Shown here: piece by piece, positions 53,087-61,441 of the stretch | Position numbering within the stretch: the first letter of the stretch is position 1 | Layout: every line of letters begins with the position of its first letter | Assembly (NCBI RefSeq): GCF_001644645.1 | Contig: NZ_CP011390.1 | Coordinates: forward strand, 930,001-994,000 | Length of the DNA: 64,000 nucleotides | Reading direction: 5' to 3' | DNA from: Flavisolibacter tropicus | Lineage (GTDB): Bacteria; Bacteroidota; Bacteroidia; Chitinophagales; Chitinophagaceae | The notes under the pieces: generated by a model | Database searches by the model: none | Told to the model about the DNA's origin: nothing | What the model saw: only the letters and a program-made list of their open reading frames with translations | Position numbers and translations under genes: made by a program

Positions 53087-54319
53087 ATGCAAACAACCTT
53101 ACCGGTGCTGCATGACACTCAATATTATTTAGACCTTGAAGAAAAATATGGTGCCCATAACTATCATCCCCTACCGGTTGTACTTACACGAGGCGAAGGT
53201 GTTCATTTGTGGGATGTAGAAGGCAAACAGTATTATGATTTTCTAAGTGGATACTCAGCTGTAAATCAAGGTCATTGCCATCCTAAGATCATAGCAGCCT
53301 TAATTGAACAAGCACAAAAACTTACACTAACCAGCAGAGCTTTCCATAGCGACCTGCTTGGTGAATACGAGCAGTATATAACAGCCTTCTTTGGTTACGA
53401 TAAAGTACTGCCGATGAACTCTGGCGTAGAAGCCGTAGAAACAGCCATTAAGCTTGCCCGCCGTTGGGGCTATACCGAAAAGGGCATTCCTGATCAGCAA
53501 GCAAAAATGATTGTTTGCCAAGGCAACTTTCATGGTCGCACTTCTACAGTAATTTCTTTTAGTACAGACCCTTCATCTTATAGCAAGTTTGGTCCCTACA
53601 TGCCGGGCTTTATTCAAATCCCCTATAATGACCTCACTGCATTGGCAGAGGCCTTAAAAGACAACACTGTTGCTGGCTTTATGGTTGAGCCCATTCAAGG
53701 TGAGGCCGGGGTGGTAGTTCCAGATGAAGGATACCTGAGCAAGGCCTATCAGCTATGCCAAGAGGCCAATGTGTTATTTATGGCAGATGAAATTCAAACT
53801 GGATTGTGCCGTACGGGTAAGATGCTTGCTTGCGACCATGAAAACGTACATCCAGACATTTTAATACTAGGAAAGGCTTTAAGTGGCGGTACATTACCTG
53901 TAAGTGCTGTACTGGCCAATGACTCCATTATGCTGTCCATAAAACCAGGTGAGCATGGTTCTACTTATGGTGGTAACCCTCTGGCTTGTAAAGTGTCCAT
54001 TGCCTCGTTAGAAGTATTAAAGGAAGAAAACATGGCAGAAAGAGCGGAGGAGTTAGGTGCCTACTTCCGGGAGCGATTACAAAACCTTAATTCCCCTCAT
54101 TTAAAACTAGTACGTGGAAAAGGACTTCTGAATGCTATAGTGGTACAACATGCCGAAAAAGAAGCTGCCTGGAAATTATGTCTATTATTAAAAGAGAATG
54201 GATTATTAGCAAAGCCTACTCATGGCGACAAAATCCGCTTTGCTCCACCGTTAGTGATCACAAAAACCGAGTTAGATGAATGTATAGATATCATAGACCG
54301 CAGTCTTCAACAGCTGTAA
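53087..54319 (+). CDS. rocD: Ornithine-oxo-acid transaminase
   Basis: 410 residues, a class III PLP-dependent aminotransferase. [17 protein letters not shown] and [20 protein letters not shown] are the characteristic start of ornithine aminotransferase. Asp234 in [12 protein letters not shown] holds the PLP ring nitrogen, Lys263 in [10 protein letters not shown] forms the Schiff base, and [13 protein letters not shown] follows. It converts ornithine and 2-oxoglutarate into glutamate-5-semialdehyde and glutamate in arginine and proline metabolism. It is followed by a terminator and is probably a single-gene unit. Confidence 0.96.
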   Translation: MQTTLPVLHDTQYYLDLEEKYGAHNYHPLPVVLTRGEGVHLWDVEGKQYYDFLSGYSAVNQGHCHPKIIAALIEQAQKLTLTSRAFHSDLLGEYEQYITAFFGYDKVLPMNSGVEAVETAIKLARRWGYTEKGIPDQQAKMIVCQGNFHGRTSTVISFSTDPSSYSKFGPYMPGFIQIPYNDLTALAEALKDNTVAGFMVEPIQGEAGVVVPDEGYLSKAYQLCQEANVLFMADEIQTGLCRTGKMLACDHENVHPDILILGKALSGGTLPVSAVLANDSIMLSIKPGEHGSTYGGNPLACKVSIASLEVLKEENMAERAEELGAYFRERLQNLNSPHLKLVRGKGLLNAIVVQHAEKEAAWKLCLLLKENGLLAKPTHGDKIRFAPPLVITKTELDECIDIIDRSLQQL

Positions 54320-54321
54320 AT

Positions 54322-54350
54322 AATAAAGCCCCTTCAAAGGGGCTTTATTA
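54322..54350. terminator. Intrinsic terminator between rocD and a membrane protein gene
   Basis: A 12-bp perfect stem (aataaagcccct / aggggctttatt) with a tcaa loop, and A/T-rich ends on both strands. It may serve both convergent genes. Confidence 0.82.
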
Positions 54351-54369
54351 TTAAAGTATTTAAAAAAAG

Positions 54370-54771
54370 TTATTCTGTTTCCTGTACTTGTTTAACCTTT
54401 GTTTTTGTGAGCATAACTGCTAACAACATACAAAAGGCGGCCACTAAAACTACATAAAAAGCAGGCTGTCTTTCTGGACACACGCCACCATGACAAATTG
54501 AGATGATCAGGAAATTTCGTACGCTCCATGCCAAATTAAATGCTGCCGCAAACAACGCGGCTTTTCGCGTCCAATCTTTAGCAACCACTAAGAATAGCGC
54601 AAAAAGGGCTGACAAAACAAAATTGAGATAGCCTGGCTTACCAAAGGCTGTACCCGTTGAATCTACTCCACTCACTACGATATTCTTTGCAGGAATAGTA
54701 ACCCATGGATAAAAACAAGCTATAACTAAAACAATGGCGGCGAATAAGCCAAACCATACAAATCGACTCAT
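54370..54771 (-). CDS. Small membrane protein with four predicted helices
   Basis: 133 residues. Hydrophobic segments at about 4-22 (VWFGLFAAIVLVIACFY), 48-64 (LNFVLSALFALFLVV), 69-92 (ALFAAAFNLAWSVRNFLIIS) and 105-121 (FYVVLVAAFCMLLAVM) suggest four membrane helices. CHGGVCPERQ lies in the last loop, with two Cys that could form a disulfide. The C-terminus (KTKVKQVQETE) is charged. I know of no functional assignment for this family. Confidence 0.82.
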   Translation of the reverse strand: MSRFVWFGLFAAIVLVIACFYPWVTIPAKNIVVSGVDSTGTAFGKPGYLNFVLSALFALFLVVAKDWTRKAALFAAAFNLAWSVRNFLIISICHGGVCPERQPAFYVVLVAAFCMLLAVMLTKTKVKQVQETE

Positions 54772-55341
54772 GCGGCGAATATAGTTAAAAGAAGAGCTAT
54801 GGGGAGCAATTGTTATATTGGTTTATAGTTGATATAGCGTGATACGTAAAAGGTGAGAACCGGCTGAGCGCTATTAGCTGCAAGAAAAGAGTAAGCAATT
54901 CAGCGGACGACTTTTCACGGTTCCGATATAACATTCCAAACCAACCAAGCGATATTTTCCTACCCTTCTACCCATTTAGTGAATCTTTAGTCGCATCCAT
55001 TTGTCTAACCTTTTCCCTATTCTTTGGAACATCCATCATCGCCCTTGACTCAGGACTTCTTCGGGGATCCTTCGGGAATCCTTCGAGATTGCTTTGGTAA
55101 TTCCCGAAGGATTCCCGAACAAAAGGCGACTATGGGTGCAGTGATTCCAAAGAAAATAGTAAAAAAACACACTCTCTTATTTACTCAGCTATAGATCCAA
55201 TTTAGACAGTGTGATTATACACAACAATGCAATTTTGACACATAAACTGAAAAAAAGAAAGGTTAAACAAACTTAAACTAGCTGTTAACGTCAGTAAACT
55301 GCAATTTTTTCCGGTTATGACGCGGTGGCATAGTATTCGTT
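54772..55341. other. Intergenic region upstream of groES
   Basis: A gap of 630 bp to groES. It contains the palindromic element at 55071-55119 and the groES promoter (55342-55349). No CIRCE element (TTAGCACTC and its inverse) was seen, so HrcA control is not indicated. Nothing coding was found. Confidence 0.55.
55071..55119. repeat. REP-like palindromic element
   Basis: A perfect 15-bp inverted repeat, ttcgggaatccttcg (55071-55085) and cgaaggattcccgaa (55105-55119), with a 19-nt loop. A partial direct copy, ttcggggatcc, lies just upstream. There is no T run, so it is not a terminator. Confidence 0.65.
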
Positions 55342-55349
55342 TACCTTTG
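55342..55349 (+). promoter_or_regulatory. Predicted -7 element of groESL
   Basis: TACCTTTG matches the Bacteroidota -7 consensus exactly, 52 bp before the groES start. A TTG at -33 is not evident. Confidence 0.5.
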
Positions 55350-55401
55350 CCCGTCCGTATTTCACGGAATTTCAAAACTTAAACCAATAAATCATACACG
55401 T

Positions 55402-55683
55402 ATGGCTAACAAAGTAAATGTTACCCCTCTGCATGACAGAGTAATTGTGAAACCGGCTGCTGCAGAAGAAAAGACCGCCGGAGGTATCATTATCCCTGAC
55501 ACAGCTAAAGAAAAACCACAGCGTGGTGTTGTAGTAGCTGCTGGTCCTGGTAAAAAAGACGAGCCTGTAACAGTTAAGGAAGGCGATACTGTTCTATACG
55601 GTAAATACGCTGGAACTGAGATCTCAATTGAAGGTAATGATTACCTGATCATGAGAGAAAGTGACATTTTAGCAATTGTGTAA
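55402..55683 (+). CDS. groES: Co-chaperonin GroES
   Basis: 93 residues, the usual length. It starts with [20 protein letters not shown] and contains the mobile-loop segment [16 protein letters not shown] and [11 protein letters not shown]. It forms the heptameric lid on GroEL. groEL begins 134 bp downstream on the same strand. The spacer carries short spacer-repeat words (gagcttctagccacgagcta and similar) but no terminator, so the pair forms one operon. Confidence 0.98.
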   Translation: MANKVNVTPLHDRVIVKPAAAEEKTAGGIIIPDTAKEKPQRGVVVAAGPGKKDEPVTVKEGDTVLYGKYAGTEISIEGNDYLIMRESDILAIV

Positions 55684-55689
55684 AATATA

Positions 55690-55757
55690 GCTTTGAGCTT
55701 CTAGCCACGAGCTACAAGTAATTTTTCTCACAGTTCACGGCTCATAGCTCGCAGCTA
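55690..55757. repeat. Low-complexity spacer repeat between groES and groEL
   Basis: Repeated agctNNNagc-like words (gagctacaagt, ctcatagctcgcagctaac). It is probably one of the short repeat families found in spacers of this genome. Confidence 0.3.
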
Positions 55758-55817
55758 ACTTCAAAAAATACCTTAACCACTCATTCAATTTTTAAACAAT
55801 TTCAAACTACATAAGTT

Positions 55818-57455
55818 ATGGCTAAACAACTGTTTTTCGAAACGGATGCTCGTAATAAAATGAAAAAAGGCGTTGATGTTTTAGCAAACGCTGTAAAAGT
55901 GACTTTAGGACCTAAAGGTCGTAACGTTGTTATCGAGAAAAAATTTGGTGCTCCTGCCGTTACTAAAGACGGTGTTACAGTAGCAAAAGAAATCGAACTA
56001 GAAGATGCTATTGAGAACATGGGTGCTCAAATGGTAAAAGAAGTAGCTTCTAAAACAGCTGATATTGCTGGTGATGGTACTACTACTGCTACCGTTTTAG
56101 CCCAGGCTATTATTACTGAAGGTTTAAAGAACGTAGCAGCAGGTGCCAACCCAATGGACCTGAAGCGCGGTATTGACAAAGCGGTTAAAGCGGTGATTGA
56201 AAACCTGCGTTCTCAATCACAAACTGTTGGTAACGACAACCAAAAGATTGAGCAAGTAGCTACAATCTCTGCTAACAACGATAGCGAGATTGGTAAGCTG
56301 ATCGCTCAAGCAATGGAAAAAGTTTCCAAAGATGGTGTTATCACTATTGAAGAAGCTAAAGGTATCGAAACAACGGTTGACGTTGTAGAAGGTATGCAAT
56401 TTGACCGTGGTTACATCTCTCCTTACTTTGTAACCAACAGCGAAAAAATGCAAGCTGAGCTGGATAACCCATACATCCTGATCTATGACAAAAAGATCAG
56501 CAGCATGAAGGATATCCTGCACATCTTAGAAAAAGTAGCTCAACAAGGCGCTCCATTAGTGATCATCTCTGAAGATCTGGAAGGTGAAGCATTGGCTACT
56601 TTAGTAGTAAACAAACTGCGTGGTACTTTACGCGTTGCATCTGTTAAAGCTCCAGGCTTTGGCGACCGCAGAAAAGAAATGCTGCAAGATATTGCTATCC
56701 TGACTAAAGGTATCGTGATCTCTGAAGAGCAAGGTTATAAATTAGAGAACGCTGATCTGACTTACTTAGGTAGAGCTGAGCGCGTAGTTATTGATAAAGA
56801 CAACACTACAATTGTTGGCGGTAAAGGTGAGCACAGCGATATCCAAAACCGTATCAATCAAATCAAATCTCAGATCGAGAACACAACTTCGGATTACGAC
56901 CGTGAAAAATTACAAGAGCGTTTAGCTAAGTTAAGCGGTGGTGTGGCTGTATTACATGTTGGTGCTGCTACAGAAGTAGAAATGAAAGAAAAGAAAGACC
57001 GCGTAGACGATGCTTTACACGCTACTCGTGCAGCTGTTGAAGAAGGTATCGTACCAGGTGGTGGTGTAGCTTATGTTCGTGCAATTGAATTTTTAGGCAA
57101 TATTGATACATTCAACGAAGACGAAGCTACCGGTGTCCAAATCGTTCGCCGTGCTTTAGAAGAACCTTTACGCCAAATCGTAGCCAATGCTGGTATTGAA
57201 GGTAGCGTAGTGGTAAACAAAGTTCGTGAAGGAAAAGCTGACTTTGGTTTCAATGCCCGTACTGAGCAGTATGAGAACCTGATTGGTGCTGGTGTTATTG
57301 ACCCAACTAAAGTAAGCCGTATTGCCTTAGAGAATGCTGCTTCTATTGCAGGTATGTTGTTAACTACAGAATGTGTAGTAGCTGACAAACCAGAACCTAA
57401 ATCTGCTGCTGGTGCTCCTGCTGGAATGCCAGGCGGAATGGGTATGGATTATTAA
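55818..57455 (+). CDS. groEL: Chaperonin GroEL
   Basis: 545 residues and complete. It shows the ATP-binding segments [13 protein letters not shown] and [26 protein letters not shown], apical-domain residues, and [20 protein letters not shown]. The C-terminal Gly/Met tail is [12 protein letters not shown], which is typical of chambered GroEL. It folds cytosolic proteins with GroES. It is followed by a terminator, and codon use is strongly biased toward a small codon set, as expected for a highly expressed gene. Confidence 0.99.
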   Translation: MAKQLFFETDARNKMKKGVDVLANAVKVTLGPKGRNVVIEKKFGAPAVTKDGVTVAKEIELEDAIENMGAQMVKEVASKTADIAGDGTTTATVLAQAIITEGLKNVAAGANPMDLKRGIDKAVKAVIENLRSQSQTVGNDNQKIEQVATISANNDSEIGKLIAQAMEKVSKDGVITIEEAKGIETTVDVVEGMQFDRGYISPYFVTNSEKMQAELDNPYILIYDKKISSMKDILHILEKVAQQGAPLVIISEDLEGEALATLVVNKLRGTLRVASVKAPGFGDRRKEMLQDIAILTKGIVISEEQGYKLENADLTYLGRAERVVIDKDNTTIVGGKGEHSDIQNRINQIKSQIENTTSDYDREKLQERLAKLSGGVAVLHVGAATEVEMKEKKDRVDDALHATRAAVEEGIVPGGGVAYVRAIEFLGNIDTFNEDEATGVQIVRRALEEPLRQIVANAGIEGSVVVNKVREGKADFGFNARTEQYENLIGAGVIDPTKVSRIALENAASIAGMLLTTECVVADKPEPKSAAGAPAGMPGGMGMDY

Positions 57456-57497
57456 TCGCATACTTTGTGGAGATGAATTAGTTTCCGCAAACTTTAT

Positions 57498-57531
57498 AGA
57501 AACCTCATCCGTTGATGAGGTTTCTTTTTTA
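57498..57531 (+). terminator. Intrinsic terminator after groEL
   Basis: A 12-bp perfect stem (agaaacctcatc / gatgaggtttct) with a 4-nt loop, then TTTTT. Confidence 0.88.
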
Positions 57532-57702
57532 TACAAAAAATATTTTTCAGCTCTGCCAGAACATTCTATTTATTGTTTTAGTATCTTGAAGTTCACCAAC
57601 TGTTTCCTACGTCAACACAATGATCTAGATTGGATTATTGCGCCACGATCAATCCCCTTTGAGTTTTTTTAATTATTTGTTTATTTTAAAAAACAAACGC
57701 GT

Positions 57703-57804
57703 ATGTGGAACAAACTATTTAGCTGGTTCAGAAAGACCTTTGTCGGGAGCACAAAGAAGAATAAAAAGGGCTTCAATGTAGATAATCCTTTTTTGATTTT
57801 GTAA
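57703..57804 (+). CDS. Possible 33-residue cationic microprotein
   Basis: An ATG frame of 33 codons and stop, MWNKLFSWFRKTFVGSTKKN and then KKGFNVDNPFLIL. The first half would form an amphipathic aromatic/basic helix and the middle is Lys-rich. It lies in a gap of more than 600 bp between groEL and an outer-membrane protein gene, upstream of the putative small RNA at 57907. The ribosome-binding site is weak. It may be a true small membrane-associated protein or chance; the amphipathic pattern and isolated position favour the former slightly. Confidence 0.38.
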   Translation: MWNKLFSWFRKTFVGSTKKNKKGFNVDNPFLIL

Positions 57805-57871
57805 GGCTGATCCTTACATGTAAAGCAGTTGGAGTATAGTATTTCTTTTCAAAAGAAAATGTTCTAAAAGC

Positions 57872-57902
57872 TTGACACAAAAAGCTGTTTTTTTTACTTT
57901 CG
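57872..57902 (+). promoter_or_regulatory. Predicted promoter of a small RNA
   Basis: TTGACA at 57872-57877 and TACTTTCG at 57895-57902. The 20-bp gap between TTG and TA equals the usual -33 to -7 spacing in Bacteroidota, and the -7 element matches TAnnTTTG at seven of eight positions. Confidence 0.55.
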
Positions 57903-57906
57903 TCTC

Positions 57907-58059
57907 ACAGTTGTTTAGGAATCCAATTCCTACCCATCGCCTGTTAGTCTTTCCGGGAAGAATTTTGTATCCTGGGCGGAGAGTATCACGGGTCACGTGA
58001 TTCGGGCTGAAGCCAACTTGAATAAAAATTTTAAACCCCACCTAACCAGTGGGGTTTTT
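57907..58059 (+). ncRNA. Putative structured small RNA (about 150 nt)
   Basis: This segment is bounded by the promoter at 57872-57902 and the terminator at 58033-58059 and has no open frame of note. Predicted hairpins are a 7-bp stem with triloop (taggaat cca attccta, 57916-57932), a possible CGCC/GGCG closing pair (57938-57941 with 57975-57978) enclosing tcttt...gaaga, and a 6-bp stem atcacg/cgtgat (57985-58001). It could be a 6S-type RNA (the 6S-Flavo group should be compared), another small RNA, or an attenuator/riboswitch leader of the outer-membrane protein gene downstream. I could not match it to a known class by eye. Confidence 0.45.
58033..58059 (+). terminator. Intrinsic terminator after the putative small RNA
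   Basis: A 9-bp perfect stem (aaaccccac / gtggggttt) with a 7-nt loop, ending in a T run. It lies 80 bp before the outer-membrane protein start, with no gene directly before it other than the putative RNA. Confidence 0.88.
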
Positions 58060-58139
58060 GCTATTCTAGAAATTTATTTTTTCATTTCGTTAAACTTTTG
58101 GCAAGTCATTTGTTCAAAGAGACCAAAACTGTACGATAT

Positions 58140-58838
58140 ATGAAAATGAGATCCGTTTCTGTAGGAGTAACCCTTTTGTTATGTTCTTTCTTTAGTGCGT
58201 CTGCGCAATCGAGTGGTCAGCTACGTGCTGGTGTAAACCTGGCTAATGTTTCTGTAACGGATGATGGGCATGTGAATGATGCTAAAATGCTTACATCATT
58301 TCAGGTAGGCTTTATCGGTGATTTTCCATTGGCTGGAAGCATCTTATCTGTACAACCAGGTCTCTTATTTACTGGTAAAGGTTCTAAAACTGAGTCTGGC
58401 AATCCTAATGGCAGTTTTTATTCTAAAGCCACGACCAATCCTTATTATGTGGAAGTGCCAGTAAACTTGGTGGCAAAATTACCTCTTGGTGGTGGTAGTC
58501 GCTTCTTTGTAGGTGGGGGTGCATACGGAGCTATTGGTGTAGCTGGTAAAACAAAAATTGAGAACAAGACACCTTTTACAACCACTAATGCTGAAAAAAC
58601 CATTAAATTCTCCAATGACGATCCTACCACATTAGATTATGAAGAGGGTGCAGGCTTTGGCATTATGAAGCGCTTTGATTATGGTCTAAATGGTACGGCT
58701 GGTATTGAAGGCAAATCTGTTGTTTTAGGTGTTAACTATGGTTTGGGGCTTGCCAAACTACAATCTGGAACAGAAAGCAATGACGATAACAAGAATAAAC
58801 ACAGGGTATTAAGCATTACACTTGGCTTTAAGTTGTAA
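58140..58838 (+). CDS. Outer-membrane beta-barrel protein (PorT/OmpA-like fold)
   Basis: 232 residues from the ATG at 58140-58142, which gives a clean signal peptide (MKMRSVSVGVTLLLCSFFSA then SAQ). A TTG start at 58098 would add an unlikely leader. The mature part is a small eight-strand-type barrel: GQLRAGVNLANVSVTDDG, FQVGFIGDFPLAGSILSVQP, LLFTGKGSKTE, YYVEVPVNLVAKLPLG, FFVGGGAYGAIGVAGKTK, and a C-terminus HRVLSITLGFKL ending in the strand usual for outer-membrane proteins. It may be structural or porin-like. The terminator upstream suggests it has its own promoter unless read-through is regulated. Confidence 0.88.
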   Translation: MKMRSVSVGVTLLLCSFFSASAQSSGQLRAGVNLANVSVTDDGHVNDAKMLTSFQVGFIGDFPLAGSILSVQPGLLFTGKGSKTESGNPNGSFYSKATTNPYYVEVPVNLVAKLPLGGGSRFFVGGGAYGAIGVAGKTKIENKTPFTTTNAEKTIKFSNDDPTTLDYEEGAGFGIMKRFDYGLNGTAGIEGKSVVLGVNYGLGLAKLQSGTESNDDNKNKHRVLSITLGFKL

Positions 58839-58863
58839 AGAAAGTTTTACCACTATTTTATAA

Positions 58864-58890
58864 AACGGCTGCCTAAACAGCCGTTCTTTC
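58864..58890 (+). terminator. Intrinsic terminator after the beta-barrel gene
   Basis: An 8-bp perfect stem (aacggctg / cagccgtt) with loop cctaaa, then CTTTCATTT. Confidence 0.7.
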
Positions 58891-58943
58891 ATTTCAGGAA
58901 GTCTTTGTTCCTTACTATCTTCGCCGCCCAAATAGTTCTTATC

Positions 58944-59870
58944 ATGATCAGCAGACGGAATATACGGGTAAAAGTGATGCAGACTTTGTATACGTTGAGT
59001 ACCCTAGAGAATAATGTGAAGCCCGGCGAACCCCAAAAGCTTTTACAAAAGCATTTTGACCAATCAAAAGACTTACTCCAATACCTACTTTATTTTGTTA
59101 CAGAGATAGGTATGTATGCTGAAACTGATTCCTACGCGCGTAGCAGCAAGCATTTACCTTCTGTAGAAGACTTAAATGTTAACACTAAGATTGCAGGTAA
59201 TGAGTGGCTTTGGAAGATTAAAGAAGATGCTTCATTAAAAGCGGAATGGGAAAGTTCTAATGTAAACCTGCGCATTGATCGTGATTTATTACGCAAACTC
59301 TATATTCAGCTAACCAACACTGATATTTATAAGCGCTATATCTCCACTCCTTCCAGAGAAAAAAATGAAGAAAAAGAGATTGCCAACTATATTTTCGAAG
59401 AACTGCTACTTCCTAATGAATCATTTATTTCCCATTTAGAAGAGGTTTATAGCAACTGGGACGATGATGGTGAAATGGTTGTACAATTAGTAAAAGGCGT
59501 TTTACAAAAACCTGGCAGCGCAGATCTTGGTCAATTTATAGGTGGCGACAAGTTGCAATTTGCCAAGAGCCTTTTATCGACAGTAATAGAGAAAAACGAA
59601 CACCTGGAGAGCTACATACTTCCTAAACTTAAAAACTGGGATGCAGAGCGTTTGGCAGCATTGGATTTAATCCTGATGAAAATGGGAGTAGCGGAGTTCC
59701 TTTATTTTGAAACAATACCACCTAAGGTAACCATTAACGAATATATTGAACTAGCTAAAGACTATAGCACTCAGCAAAGTGGTCAGTTTGTAAATGGCAT
59801 TCTGGATAATATACACAAAGAGTTAGTGCAGGAAGGAAAATTACAGAAAACAGCATTTAAGAAAGCTTAA
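58944..59870 (+). CDS. nusB: Transcription antitermination factor NusB
   Basis: 308 residues from the ATG at 58944-58946. The opening MISRRNIRVKVMQTLYTLST is the usual NusB start, and 13 residues upstream of it are not conserved. The long form with an N-terminal helical extension is normal for Bacteroidota. The C-terminal half holds the NusB core (LKNWDAERLAALDLILMKMG, VAEFLYFETIPPKVTINEYI, FVNGILDNIHKEL). It binds boxA RNA with NusE (S10) in rRNA antitermination. The DUF1573 gene follows after 44 bp. Confidence 0.95.
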   Translation: MISRRNIRVKVMQTLYTLSTLENNVKPGEPQKLLQKHFDQSKDLLQYLLYFVTEIGMYAETDSYARSSKHLPSVEDLNVNTKIAGNEWLWKIKEDASLKAEWESSNVNLRIDRDLLRKLYIQLTNTDIYKRYISTPSREKNEEKEIANYIFEELLLPNESFISHLEEVYSNWDDDGEMVVQLVKGVLQKPGSADLGQFIGGDKLQFAKSLLSTVIEKNEHLESYILPKLKNWDAERLAALDLILMKMGVAEFLYFETIPPKVTINEYIELAKDYSTQQSGQFVNGILDNIHKELVQEGKLQKTAFKKA

Positions 59871-59882
59871 AACAATTCCTGT

Positions 59883-59890
59883 TACATTTG
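59883..59890 (+). promoter_or_regulatory. Possible -7 element before the DUF1573 gene
   Basis: TACATTTG fits TAnnTTTG and lies 25 bp upstream of the ATG at 59915. No TTG at -33, so support is partial. Confidence 0.3.
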
Positions 59891-59914
59891 TACCTCAAAC
59901 TGTTTTTAATCAAT

Positions 59915-60373
59915 ATGAAACAAGCCCTAATCATTCTTGCAGGCAGCTTCATTTTATACAGCTGCTCCAGCAATGATGCTTCAGCTACAGCAAAAGCTAA
60001 ACATGACTCAGTACAACATGCACAAATGTTAGATGCTGTAAATGATTCTGCTAACTATACTTCTATCCAATGGGTAGACTCTATTCATCAGGAATTGGGA
60101 AAAGTACAGGAAGGTAGTGTTGTTGAAGTAACCTGGAAATTTAAAAACACTGGCAATAAGCCTTTAATCATTGCTTCTGTTAACCCTGGTTGCGGCTGTA
60201 CCGTTGCCGACAAGCCTGAAGAGCCTGTTGCTCCTGGTGCAGAGAGTGTTATCAAAGCTAAGTTTGACAGTAAAGGTCGTGAAGGTCAGCAACGTAAAGA
60301 TGTGTATGTTACAGCTAATACTAATCCTAACATGCAGACACTGTCTTTTGCTGTAGACGTTCAAAAGAAATAA
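59915..60373 (+). CDS. DUF1573-domain lipoprotein
   Basis: 152 residues from the ATG at 59915-59917, chosen because it opens a lipoprotein signal (MKQALIILAGSFILYSC, Cys17). The rest is one immunoglobulin-like DUF1573 domain: VVEVTWKFKNTGNKPLIIAS, NPGCGCTVADKPEEPVAPGA, and a Gly/Lys strand ending QTLSFAVDVQKK. The paired Cys in GCGC are typical of this family. It is abundant in Bacteroidota, and its function is unknown. nusB lies upstream and yajC downstream (23-bp gap), an arrangement that may be transcribed together. Confidence 0.92.
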   Translation: MKQALIILAGSFILYSCSSNDASATAKAKHDSVQHAQMLDAVNDSANYTSIQWVDSIHQELGKVQEGSVVEVTWKFKNTGNKPLIIASVNPGCGCTVADKPEEPVAPGAESVIKAKFDSKGREGQQRKDVYVTANTNPNMQTLSFAVDVQKK

Positions 60374-60395
60374 TTCAATTACTAATATCTCAATC

Positions 60396-60722
60396 ATGTA
60401 TCTTTTACAAGCACAGGCTCCAGGATTTGGAGGATTTCAGTTTATATTCTTAGGCTTAATGATCCTTGTTTTCTGGTTGTTTTTCATTCGTCCTCAAGCT
60501 AAAAAAGCAAAGAGTCAAAAAACGTTTATTGATAACCTGCAGAAAGGTGACAAAGTAGTTACGATTGCTGGCATTCATGGCACCATCAATAAAGTAAATG
60601 AAGATGGCACAATTAGCCTGGAGATCAATCCTGGAAGCTATATCAAAATAGAAAAGAGTGCTATTTCATTGGAGTGGACAACCCAACTGAATAAACCAGC
60701 TGCTACTACTCCAGCTAAATAG
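60396..60722 (+). CDS. yajC: Preprotein translocase accessory subunit YajC
   Basis: 108 residues. After a short N-terminal end the membrane helix spans about 11-28 (FQFIFLGLMILVFWLFF), followed by IRPQAKKAKSQK and the cytoplasmic beta domain (LQKGDKVVTIAGIHGTINKV, DGTISLEINPGSYIKIEKSA). It associates with SecDF on the cytoplasmic membrane. In many Bacteroidota yajC lies beside DUF1573 and coaE genes, as here. Confidence 0.96.
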   Translation: MYLLQAQAPGFGGFQFIFLGLMILVFWLFFIRPQAKKAKSQKTFIDNLQKGDKVVTIAGIHGTINKVNEDGTISLEINPGSYIKIEKSAISLEWTTQLNKPAATTPAK

Positions 60723-60753
60723 AACGAAGAATTTATAGATCATTTGATTATTT

Positions 60754-60785
60754 AGAAAGCTGTCTTTACGACAGCTTTCTTCTTT
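60754..60785 (+). terminator. Intrinsic terminator after yajC
   Basis: An 11-bp perfect stem (agaaagctgtc / gacagctttct) with a tttac loop, then TCTTTTA. Confidence 0.85.
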
Positions 60786-60847
60786 TATACAATAGAAAGC
60801 TCTAATTTTCCCTTTCTCATCATACAACTACTTTAATCTAGCTCTAT

Positions 60848-61441
60848 ATGATTCTAAAGATTGGTCTTACAGGAGGTATTGGATCCGGTAAATCAACTGT
60901 AGCAAAAGTTTTTGAATTGCTAGGTATCCCTGTTTATTATGCAGATACTGCATCAAAACTTCTGTATCAAACCAATCAGGAATTGATGTCTTCAATAAAA
61001 AAATACTTTGGTGAAGAGATGTATGAAGGAGGCAATTTAAATAGAAGTAAACTAGCAGCAGCAGTATTTGGAAATGATGAAAAGCTGCAATTACTCAATA
61101 GTCTTGTCCACCCTCCTACTATAAAAGATGCAGAGGATTGGATGGCTAAACAAACGGCCCCCTATATTATTAAAGAAGCTGCCCTGCTATTTGAAGCTGG
61201 CTCTGCAAGTGGCTTAGATTATATAATTGGAGTACAAGCACCAAAACATTTACGGCTGAAAAGAGCGATGGACAGGGATGGCGCTACAAGAGAAGATATT
61301 TTAAACAGGATGAATCGCCAGATAGATGAAACTATAAAAATGCGTCTAAGCGACTTTGTTATTAGGAATGATGAACAGGAATTGGTTATACCTCAAGTGA
61401 TTTCTTTGCATAACCAACTCCTGCAACTTGCTGCCAATTAA
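60848..61441 (+). CDS. coaE: Dephospho-CoA kinase
   Basis: 197 residues, standard for CoaE. P-loop GLTGGIGSGKST (5-16), then VFELLGIPVYYADTASKLLY with the catalytic Asp-type site, and the lid region IGVQAPKHLRLKRAMDRDG. It phosphorylates the 3'-OH of dephospho-CoA, the last step of coenzyme A synthesis. It ends against the convergent aminotransferase gene with no spacer. Confidence 0.96.
   Translation: MILKIGLTGGIGSGKSTVAKVFELLGIPVYYADTASKLLYQTNQELMSSIKKYFGEEMYEGGNLNRSKLAAAVFGNDEKLQLLNSLVHPPTIKDAEDWMAKQTAPYIIKEAALLFEAGSASGLDYIIGVQAPKHLRLKRAMDRDGATREDILNRMNRQIDETIKMRLSDFVIRNDEQELVIPQVISLHNQLLQLAAN

Noticed and set aside
55250..55400. CIRCE (HrcA) element before groES
   Set aside because: No TTAGCACTC inverted repeat in the region.
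57412..57672. 86-codon frame overlapping the end of groEL
   Set aside because: It starts within groEL in another frame and runs through the groEL terminator; not plausible as a gene.
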